Source: WHSM01 sp050701635 (lineage in GTDB: Bacteria; Actinomycetota; Actinomycetes; Mycobacteriales; Micromonosporaceae). Taken from it: a DNA stretch of 11,644 bases. Under the pieces are notes generated by a model, which was not told where the DNA came from, searched no databases, and saw nothing but the letters and a program-made list of their open reading frames with translations. The stretch covers positions 1-11,644 of the forward strand of contig JBOGDF010000175.1 in the NCBI GenBank assembly GCA_050701635.1. The letters are read 5' to 3'. The position numbers and the translations under genes are program-made. This document shows, piece after piece, positions 6,613-11,644 of the stretch (positions are counted from its first letter, which is position 1; every line of letters starts with the position of its first letter).

Positions 6613-7242
6613 CTAGCGCGGAGCGTCGAGGGTGGCTGCGATCATCACCCGCAGCCGCTCCTTGGCGCGCTTCCACCGCGCCTCGCCCTGCCGGGGATCC
6701 GGGTTGGCCCAGCTGCTGATCAGGATGCCGCGCACCACGTCCATCGCGGTGTAGAGCACGTGCCGGTACTCCGGCCGGTCGGCGATGCTGCCGACCTGTT
6801 CCCTGCCGGCGTCGACCAGGCTGGCGATGGTGGTCCGCTCCAGCTGGGCCACGTGGTCGCGCAGGCTCGGGTCGGTACGCGCCGCGACCCAGAATTCGAC
6901 GCTGGCGGCGAAGACGGGCCCCTGGTGGACCTGCCAGATCATCTCGAGCGCGTCCCCGATCAGGTCGTCGGAGTGGCCCAGCCGGTTGAGGTCGGCGGCG
7001 GTCTGCTCGGCGAGCCGGTCGGCGAGGTACGCGATCGCGGCGGTCACCAGGTCGGCCTTCGTACGGTAGTGGTGCACCTGGGCGCCGCGGGTCACGCCGG
7101 CCCGCTCGGCGATCTTGGTGACGGTGGTGCCGGCGTAGCCGTACTCGACGAGGCACTCCACGGTGGCGTCGAGCAGCCGCTGGCGCATCGCCGTACTGCG
7201 CTCCTCCTGGGTGCGCGTGGTCCTCTGCACGGCCTTGGTCAT
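6613..7242 (-). CDS. TetR-family regulator, probable repressor of the beta-oxidation genes
   Basis: The 209-aa protein has an N-terminal TetR DNA-binding domain: helix 1 at about 20-35 (RQRLLDATVECLVEYG) and a helix-turn-helix at about 38-61 (TTVTKIAERAGV, then HHYRTKADL). The C-terminal ligand domain has no recognisable signature; an acyl-CoA effector is a guess from context. A perfect 8+8 inverted repeat lies 11 bp before its start and recurs in the fadD/ltp1 divergent region, so autoregulation plus control of those genes is likely. The ATG at 7242 has no good Shine-Dalgarno, and translation may be leaderless. The alternative M19 has AGGAGG upstream, but with a long 14-nt spacer. The gene converges with the acyl-CoA dehydrogenase. 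Confidence 0.92.
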   Translation of the reverse strand: MTKAVQRTTRTQEERSTAMRQRLLDATVECLVEYGYAGTTVTKIAERAGVTRGAQVHHYRTKADLVTAAIAYLADRLAEQTAADLNRLGHSDDLIGDALEMIWQVHQGPVFAASVEFWVAARTDPSLRDHVAQLERTTIASLVDAGREQVGSIADRPEYRHVLYTAMDVVRGILISSWANPDPRQGEARWKRAKERLRVMIAATLDAPR

Positions 7243-7253
7243 TCCACGAGCTT

Positions 7254-7275
7254 ACATACATCCGCGAATGTATGT
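7254..7275. promoter_or_regulatory. Perfect palindromic operator upstream of tetR
   Basis: ACATACAT (7254-7261) and ATGTATGT (7268-7275) are exact reverse complements separated by 6 nt, the size and symmetry usual for a TetR dimer site. It stands out as AT-rich in GC-rich surroundings and ends 11 bp from the tetR start, where it would overlap the promoter. On the minus strand, TATGTA at 7258-7253 could act as a -10 box, which would leave a leader of only a few bases. The 46 bp between this site and the end of the EchA6-like gene show nothing further that I can support. Confidence 0.78.
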
Positions 7276-7321
7276 GCCGCCGGTGACGGGCCGTTTCCGC
7301 TGGTAGCGTGCCCGACCGGCA

Positions 7322-8053
7322 CTACCGGCCGTGGAACTCGGGTGCGCGCTTCTCGGTACGGGCCAGCATCGCCTCGGTGAAATCGGCGCTCGCCCAGCAC
7401 GCCTGGAACGCCTCGCCCAGCCGGTGTTCGGTCTCTGCCGTGAGCTCCGGCTCCAGCATCGAATGAAGAGCCAGCTTGTTGTACGTCAGCGTGAGCGGCG
7501 CCAGCCCGGCGATCTCCTCCGCCCACCCGAGCGCGGTGTCCAGCTCGCCGTGCCGGTCGACCAGCCCGGGCACCGCGGCGGCGTCCAGGGTCTCGCAGGC
7601 CAGCAGCATCCGGCGGGCGGCGCCCGGGCCGGCGACCAGCGCGAGCCGGCGTACGGTCCACGGGTCCACCGCCAGCCCGAGCTTGGCGGTGGGCACCCCG
7701 AAGACCGCGCCCGGCGCGGCGACCCGCAGGTCGCAGGCGATGGCGAGCTGGGTGCCGGCGCCGATCGCGGGGCCGTTGACCGCCGCGATCACCGGCACCT
7801 CGACCTCGGTGATCCGGCGGAGCAGGGCGTACAGGGCGGAGATGAACTGCTCGCCGTACACCTGGTTGAGATCGGCGCCGGCGCAGAACGCGCTGCCCGC
7901 GCCGGTGATCACCAGGCAGCGCGCGCCGGCCGCCTCCGCGGTGTTGATCGCGGTACGCAGATCCTCGCAGTGCACGGTGTCGAGCGCGTTGCGCTGCTCC
8001 TGGCGGTCGATCCGGATCACGGTCACCCGGTCTCGGGTCTCGGACTCGATCAT
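7322..8053 (-). CDS. echA6: EchA6-like crotonase-fold protein, probably not a hydratase
   Basis: The 243-aa protein has the crotonase fold with oxyanion-hole segments AFCAGADL (55-62) and NGPAIGAG (93-100). The two catalytic glutamates of enoyl-CoA hydratases are absent: the first position is Q102 (GTQLA) and the second T122 (FGVPTAKLG). Length, GPAIGAG, the PT.K.GLA.D segment and the C-terminal EKR.P.F.G ending match my memory of M. tuberculosis EchA6 (Rv0905), which binds long-chain acyl-CoA without hydratase activity and feeds it to fatty acid synthesis. An acyl-CoA binding or delivery role is therefore more likely than catalysis. AAAGGA lies 7 nt before the ATG. The gene is transcribed toward tetR, with the tetR operator in between, and is divergent from the DinB-like gene. 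The symbol rests on recalled similarity only. Confidence 0.8.
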   Translation of the reverse strand: MIESETRDRVTVIRIDRQEQRNALDTVHCEDLRTAINTAEAAGARCLVITGAGSAFCAGADLNQVYGEQFISALYALLRRITEVEVPVIAAVNGPAIGAGTQLAIACDLRVAAPGAVFGVPTAKLGLAVDPWTVRRLALVAGPGAARRMLLACETLDAAAVPGLVDRHGELDTALGWAEEIAGLAPLTLTYNKLALHSMLEPELTAETEHRLGEAFQACWASADFTEAMLARTEKRAPEFHGR

Positions 8054-8121
8054 CCGCCTATCCTTTCGTACCCCCGTCTAATGGTGTGCGTGGTGTCGGA
8101 CCCGGCGGGCAGGATGTGGCC
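8054..8121. promoter_or_regulatory. Divergent promoter region between the echA6-like and DinB-like genes
   Basis: These 68 bp separate two genes transcribed away from each other, so both promoters must lie here or extend into the coding regions. The Shine-Dalgarno sequences AAAGGA (minus) and AGGA (plus, 8111-8114) are visible. I found no copy of the ATGTATGT operator and no convincing -35/-10 pair. Confidence 0.45.
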
Positions 8122-8649
8122 ATGACTGACGCAGAGTGGACCGCCCCTGAGGTGGAGCGAGCAGAATCGCCGCGGGCCGCCGGTGAGCGCGAGATGTTGG
8201 AGGGCTGGCTGGAGTTTCACCGCCAGACGCTGCTGCTCAAGTGCACCGGGCTGACGGCGGAGCAGCTGCGGCTGCGCAGCACCGAGCCGTCGACGTTGTC
8301 GCTGCTCGGGCTGGTACGCCACATGGCCGAGGTGGAGCGCTGGTGGTTCCGCTCCGCGTGGCTCGAGGAGAAGCTGCCGGAGATCTACTGCACCGACGAC
8401 AACCGCGACGGCGACTTCGACGACGTGGACACCGCCGACGCCGAGGCCGACTTCGCCACGTTCCAGACCGAGCTGGAGCTGGCCCGCAAGGCCGCCGAGC
8501 AGCACTCCCTGGACGACACGTTCACCAGCCGGCGTGGCACCCAGCTGAACCTTCGATGGGTGTACGTACACATGATCGAGGAGTACGCCCGGCACAACGG
8601 CCACGCCGACCTGATCCGGGAGCGCATCGACGGCACCGCCGGCGTCTGA
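8122..8649 (+). CDS. DinB/DUF664 family protein
   Basis: This 175-aa protein has the DUF664/DinB-superfamily pattern of a four-helix bundle with a His-based metal site. H67 is in LVRHMAEVERWW, and the C-terminal helix reads VHMIEEYARHNGHADLIRE with H150, H158 and H161, followed by the typical RIDG. Relatives include mycothiol- or bacillithiol-dependent transferases and many proteins of unknown function, so the reaction is unknown. I chose the ATG at 8122 because AGGA lies 7 nt upstream and the protein then begins like its family; an in-frame GTG at 8086 would add 12 unlikely residues. It stands alone, divergent from the EchA6-like gene and convergent with the long-chain acyl-CoA ligase. Confidence 0.88.
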   Translation: MTDAEWTAPEVERAESPRAAGEREMLEGWLEFHRQTLLLKCTGLTAEQLRLRSTEPSTLSLLGLVRHMAEVERWWFRSAWLEEKLPEIYCTDDNRDGDFDDVDTADAEADFATFQTELELARKAAEQHSLDDTFTSRRGTQLNLRWVYVHMIEEYARHNGHADLIRERIDGTAGV

Positions 8650-8658
8650 GCCCCGCCT

Positions 8659-8687
8659 CGCCCGGCCGCCACGGGGGCCGCCGGGCG
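8659..8687. terminator. Bidirectional hairpin between convergent genes
   Basis: CGCCCGGC (8659-8666) pairs with GCCGGGCG (8680-8687). After one C-C mismatch, GCC (8668-8670) pairs with GGC (8676-8678), closing a 5-nt loop. It fills the 45-bp gap between two convergent stop codons, the usual place for a shared terminator. There is no U-tract on either side, which is common for actinobacterial terminators. Confidence 0.6.
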
Positions 8688-8694
8688 TACGGCC

Positions 8695-10497
8695 TCAGCC
8701 CAGGTTGACCACCGACGGGCCGGGCGTGGCTTCGTAGAGCCCTTCGATCTCGGGGGCGTACTTGTCGGAGATCGGGCGGCGCTTCAGCTTCAGCGTCGGG
8801 GTCAGCTCGTCGCCGCCCGGGTCCCAGGCGTTCTGCAGGATCCGGAAGCGTTTCACCTGCTCCACCCGCGACAGCGTGGCGTTGCCGGCGGTCACCGCCT
8901 CCGTGATGGTCTTCACGATCGCCGGGTGCTCGGCCAGTACGGCCAGCGAGCCGTCCGCGATCCCGAGCTTCTCGGCGTACACGGCGCCGACGTCCGGGTC
9001 GAGCACGATCAGCGCGGTGTTGTACGGCCGCGCGTCACCGATCGCCACCACCTGCCCGATCAGCGGGGACTGCGCCTTCATCGCGTTCTCGATGTTGCTC
9101 GGCGACATGTTCTTGCCGGCCTCGCTGATGATCAGCTCTTTCTTGCGGTCGACGATCTTGACGTACCCGTCGGCGTCGATCTCGGCGATGTCGCCGGTGT
9201 GCACCCAGCCGTCGGCGTCGATCGTCTCGGCGGTCTTCTCCGGGTTGTTGCGGTAGCCGCGCATCACGATCGGGCCCCGGCACAGCAGCTCGCCGTCGTC
9301 GCCCAGCTTGCACTCGACCCCGTGGTACGTCTTGCCCACCGTGCCCAGCTTCACCGCGCCCTCGGTGTTGGCGGTGGCGGCGCCGGTGGTCTCGGACATC
9401 CCCCACACCTCGTACACCGGGATGCCGATGCCGAAGAAGAACTCCAGGGTGTCGACCGGGATCGCGGCGGCGCCGGAGGCGGGCCAGCGGAGCTGGTCCA
9501 GGCCGAGCGCGTGCCGCAGCTTGCCGAGCACCAGCCGGTCCGCGACCCGGTGCTTGATCCCGAGGCCGAGCCCGAGCGACCGGCCGGAGAGCGTACGCAG
9601 CGCCGCCTCGCGCCCGGTCGCGATCCCCCACAGCGCGATCTTGCGCTTCCGCTCGTCCGGCTCGGCGTGCAGCTTCGCCTCGATGCCGGCCTTGATCTTC
9701 TGCCACACCCGCGGTACGCCGAAGAACACCGTCGGGCGGGCGTCCGGCAGCGCGGTGGCGATCGCCCGTGGGTCGTCCAGGCAGGTCACCTGCATACCGG
9801 TGACCATGTTGAGGTACTGCGAGGTGACCCGGTCGGCGATGTGCGCGGTCGGCAGGTACGAGATGATCCGGTCCTCCGGACCCATCGGTACGTGCTCCAG
9901 GATCCCTTCGATCTCCGCCAGGATGTTGCCGTGTGTGATCTCCACGCCCTTCGGCGGGCCGGTGGTCCCCGACGTGTAGATCAGCGTGGCGATGTCGTCG
10001 GGCTGCACCGCGCCGGTCGCCGCCTCCAGGTCGAATCCGTCCTCGCCGCGGGACTCCAGCTCCTCCAGGCTGAGCGCGCCCTCGGCGGAGCCGTCCACCA
10101 CCACGATGTGCTCGACGCCGGTGCCGCTGGCGGCCTGGATCCGGGGGAGGAAGTCGCTCTGGGTGATCACCACCCGGTTCAACGCGTTGGAGAACAGGTA
10201 GCTGATCTGCTCGGGCGAGCTGGTGTTGTAGATGGAGAACGGCACCGCGCCGAGGTGCAGCGCGGCGGTGTCCACTAGCGACGCCTCGGGCCGGTTGGTG
10301 ACCATCAGCCCGACGGTGTCGCCCCGCCCGACACCGAGCGCGGCGAGCCCCGCTGCCAGCTTGCGGACCCGGTCGGCGTACTGCTGCCAGGTGATCTCCT
10401 GCTTGCCGCCGACCGTACGCAACGCGACGGCGCCGGGGTCCCGAGCGGCGGTGGTCTGGAATGCCTCGCAGAGTGTGGTGGGGCTTGCGGCGGCCAT
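8695..10497 (-). CDS. Long-chain fatty acyl-CoA ligase (FadD15-like, AMP-binding)
   Basis: The 600-aa adenylate-forming ligase should convert long-chain fatty acids to acyl-CoA. Motifs are TLIYTSGTTGPPKG (171-184), WGMSET (365-370), WVHTGD (431-436), DRKKELIISEAGKN (450-463) and the C-terminal LTPTLKLKR (565-573), which holds the adenylation lysine. RKKELI and LTPTLKLKR mark the long-chain ACSL/FadD15 subfamily, clearly different from the ligase at 87-1709. I chose the ATG at 10497 because AGGGAG lies 7 nt upstream; an in-frame TTG at 10515 would add six residues with less support. It lies 93 bp downstream of the PPOX-type gene on the same strand and converges with the DinB-like gene. I see no copy of the ATGTATGT operator near its promoter. 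Confidence 0.94.
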   Translation of the reverse strand: MAAASPTTLCEAFQTTAARDPGAVALRTVGGKQEITWQQYADRVRKLAAGLAALGVGRGDTVGLMVTNRPEASLVDTAALHLGAVPFSIYNTSSPEQISYLFSNALNRVVITQSDFLPRIQAASGTGVEHIVVVDGSAEGALSLEELESRGEDGFDLEAATGAVQPDDIATLIYTSGTTGPPKGVEITHGNILAEIEGILEHVPMGPEDRIISYLPTAHIADRVTSQYLNMVTGMQVTCLDDPRAIATALPDARPTVFFGVPRVWQKIKAGIEAKLHAEPDERKRKIALWGIATGREAALRTLSGRSLGLGLGIKHRVADRLVLGKLRHALGLDQLRWPASGAAAIPVDTLEFFFGIGIPVYEVWGMSETTGAATANTEGAVKLGTVGKTYHGVECKLGDDGELLCRGPIVMRGYRNNPEKTAETIDADGWVHTGDIAEIDADGYVKIVDRKKELIISEAGKNMSPSNIENAMKAQSPLIGQVVAIGDARPYNTALIVLDPDVGAVYAEKLGIADGSLAVLAEHPAIVKTITEAVTAGNATLSRVEQVKRFRILQNAWDPGGDELTPTLKLKRRPISDKYAPEIEGLYEATPGPSVVNLG

Positions 10498-10590
10498 ATC
10501 TCGACTCCCTGCCAACGTGTTCGCGTCAATGGACTGGATGCTAGGCCGGTGTGACCCACGACACCATAGGAGAAGCGGATCAAGCTCCGC
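10498..10590 (-). promoter_or_regulatory. Leader and probable promoter of the long-chain ligase gene
   Basis: The 93 bp between the PPOX-type stop and the ligase start hold the ligase Shine-Dalgarno AGGGAG and, on the minus strand, TAGCAT at 10543-10538 as a possible -10 box. I see no good -35 partner and no strong hairpin behind the PPOX-type gene, so read-through from that gene is also possible. Confidence 0.3.
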
Positions 10591-11007
10591 CTACGGGGAC
10601 CAGCCGTAGCCGCGGTCGACCGGGAACCGGATCAGCAGCCGCTGCTCGGCGACCATGGCGGCGCGGAACTCGTCCCAGTCGGGGTGCTCGCCGCGGACCG
10701 TGCGGTAGTGCTCGACCAGCTCGTCGGTGATCGCGTCGTACGGCTCCCGCGCGATCTCGGAGAGCGTCACGGTGCCTTCCGCGACGGCGTACGCGGAGAG
10801 GTCGCCGGTGGTGACGTAGAAGCTGGCGCGCGGGTCGCGTCGCAGGTTCTTCGTCTTGGCGCGGCCGTCCGTGGTGGAGATCCGGAGCGTGCTCGACGGC
10901 TCGTCGTAGTGGTACGCCACGTTGGACAGCTGCGGCCGCCCGTCCCGCTTCAGGGTCACCAGTACGCCGCGCCCGGCCGCGCCGAGCAGCTTCTCAAGGT
11001 TGTCCAT
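10591..11007 (-). CDS. PPOX-class F420-dependent oxidoreductase (Rv1155-like)
   Basis: This 138-aa split-barrel flavin/deazaflavin-binding protein has GVLVTLKRDGRPQLSNVAYHYD at 14-35 and the strongly conserved AKTKNLRRDPRASFYV at 50-65, both as I recall them in Rv1155-type F420-binding proteins. Later residues AYAVAEGT (72-79) and GEHPDWDEFR.AM (106-118) also follow that family. It probably uses F420H2 to reduce an unknown substrate in the cytoplasm; FMN or biliverdin-type chemistry in related members cannot be excluded. The Shine-Dalgarno before the ATG is weak. The gene shares its strand with the downstream long-chain ligase and the upstream TetR gene, with gaps of over 90 bp, so an operon is uncertain. 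Confidence 0.9.
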   Translation of the reverse strand: MDNLEKLLGAAGRGVLVTLKRDGRPQLSNVAYHYDEPSSTLRISTTDGRAKTKNLRRDPRASFYVTTGDLSAYAVAEGTVTLSEIAREPYDAITDELVEHYRTVRGEHPDWDEFRAAMVAEQRLLIRFPVDRGYGWSP

Positions 11008-11030
11008 TCAACCAGTCTGCCCGGCCGGAG

Positions 11031-11092
11031 CCGGCCCGCCACACACCGGCCCGCCCCACGTCGGCCCGCCCCCCACGCCGGGCCGCCACGCG
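11031..11092 (+). repeat. Imperfect GC-rich tandem repeat, four units of 15-17 bp
   Basis: Four consecutive units follow the pattern CCGGCCCGCC plus CACAC/CACG: 11031-11045, 11046-11060, 11061-11077 and 11078-11092. They fill most of the 92-bp gap between the second TetR gene and the PPOX-type gene. On the minus strand the array would lie in the TetR 3' end and PPOX 5' leader. It may form structured RNA or be a slippage-prone spacer; I see no function. Confidence 0.6.
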
Positions 11093-11099
11093 CCAGGAC

Positions 11100-11644
11100 T
11101 CACGGCGTGGCGCGGATGGTTTCCGCGGCAGCGACGCAGAGCCGGGCGGACTCGTCGATGAAGTCTTCCCGGGAGAGCGCGATCTCGCCGCTGAGCCAGC
11201 TGGCGCCGGCATCGGCCATGCCGCCGACGATCACCAGCATCGCCAGCTTGAGCCGCTCCAGCTGGCGCGGGTCGCGCAGCTCGAAGGTGTCCTGGAGCAG
11301 CTCGCTGAGCAGCGCCGCGAGCTCGCCGAGCCGCTCCGTACGCCGTCGCCGCAGCGCGTCGTGCCCCATCGCCTCGGTGAACAGCCGGGCCTTGCGGGGG
11401 TCGGCGGTCAGCGCGTCCACGATCACGCCGAGCCCGGCGCTGGCGCGTTCCCGCAGCTCCTGGCTGGTCGGGATGACGCCCGGCTCCCGGTCCGGCGGGG
11501 CGAGCGTGGCGCGCAGCACCGTGAACCACTCGTCGGAGACCTCGTCGAAGATCGAGGTGAGCAGCGCGTCGCGGTTGCGGAAGCTCTCGTAGAAGTAGCG
11601 CTCGGTGAGCCCCGCGCTCGCGCACACCGCGGTCATGGTGAGCC
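11100..11644 (-). CDS. TetR-family regulator, N-terminus cut by the right edge
   Basis: The visible 180 or so residues start inside the helix-turn-helix: LTMTAVCASAGLTERYFYESFRNRDALL is the second half of a TetR DNA-binding domain. It is followed by a helical ligand-binding region that ends in AAAETIRATP before TGA. The frame stays open through the last base, and an ATG at 11634-11636 lies in the middle of the HTH, so it is not the real start. About 30-40 N-terminal residues should lie beyond the window. It is a different TetR from the one at 6613-7242. Its targets are unknown; the genes just downstream (PPOX-type protein and long-chain ligase) are candidates by position only. Confidence 0.87.
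   Translation of the reverse strand, partial: LTMTAVCASAGLTERYFYESFRNRDALLTSIFDEVSDEWFTVLRATLAPPDREPGVIPTSQELRERASAGLGVIVDALTADPRKARLFTEAMGHDALRRRRTERLGELAALLSELLQDTFELRDPRQLERLKLAMLVIVGGMADAGASWLSGEIALSREDFIDESARLCVAAAETIRATP

Noticed and set aside
7302..7326. Hairpin GGTAG(c)GTG / CACTACC as a terminator of the EchA6-like gene
   Set aside because: The stem has a bulge, overlaps the stop codon and lacks a U-tract; it is too weak to call.
8086..8121. GTG start adding 12 residues to the DinB-like protein
   Set aside because: It has no ribosome binding site, and the ATG at 8122 has AGGA at the right distance.
11100..11636. Complete 178-aa protein starting at the ATG at 11636
   Set aside because: That Met lies inside the TetR helix-turn-helix and the frame is open to the window edge, so the gene is truncated and not short.
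1..11644. CRISPR array, tRNA or rRNA gene, insertion sequence, prophage or defence system
   Set aside because: I looked on both strands and saw no regular spacer-repeat array, no tRNA-like T-loop motif, no transposase or integrase, and no gene of a known defence family. The window looks like ordinary chromosomal lipid metabolism.

Overview
The window reads as chromosomal DNA from a high-GC Actinomycetota. G/C dominates third codon positions, leaders carry GGAGG-type ribosome binding sites, GTG is used as a start, and the gene set (Ltp1-type thiolase, FadD, FadE, an EchA6-like protein, a PPOX/F420-type flavoprotein, DinB/DUF664) is typical of the phylum. The frequent cgtac codon style would fit Micromonosporaceae or a relative, but that is only an impression. 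I see no rRNA, tRNA, CRISPR array, insertion sequence or integrase.

Layout. (1) Positions 1-94 hold a possible 3' tail of a truncated gene. (2) A FadD2/FadD12-type acyl-CoA synthetase (87-1709, minus) is divergent from a tight plus-strand operon (1946-6607): ltp1-like SCP2-type thiolase, SRPBCC protein, double-hotdog MaoC hydratase, MFE-2-like SDR and acyl-CoA dehydrogenase. (3) A TetR regulator (6613-7242, minus) ends 5 nt from the operon. (4) An EchA6-like crotonase-fold protein without catalytic glutamates (7322-8053, minus) is divergent from a DinB/DUF664 protein (8122-8649, plus). (5) A convergent hairpin is followed by a 600-aa long-chain fatty acyl-CoA ligase (8695-10497, minus), a PPOX-class flavoprotein (10591-11007, minus) and a second TetR cut by the right edge (11100-11644, minus). 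No gene-free stretch reaches 300 bp; the longest is the 236-bp divergent promoter region at 1710-1945.

How it works together (inference). The synthetase activates an acid to its CoA thioester. The dehydrogenase makes the 2-enoyl-CoA, the MaoC protein hydrates it to the (R)-3-hydroxyacyl-CoA, the SDR oxidises that to 3-ketoacyl-CoA, and the thiolase cleaves it. This is a full beta-oxidation turn through the (R)-intermediate, in the manner of peroxisomal MFE-2 plus SCPx, and the SRPBCC protein may bind the lipid substrate. The substrate cannot be read from the sequence.

The strongest regulatory signal is a shared 22-bp inverted repeat, ACATACAT-N6-ATGTATGT. It is perfect just upstream of the TetR gene (7254-7275) and slightly degenerate in the fadD/ltp1 divergent region (1846-1867), about 5.4 kb away. 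This suggests that the TetR at 6613-7242 controls itself and the divergent beta-oxidation unit.
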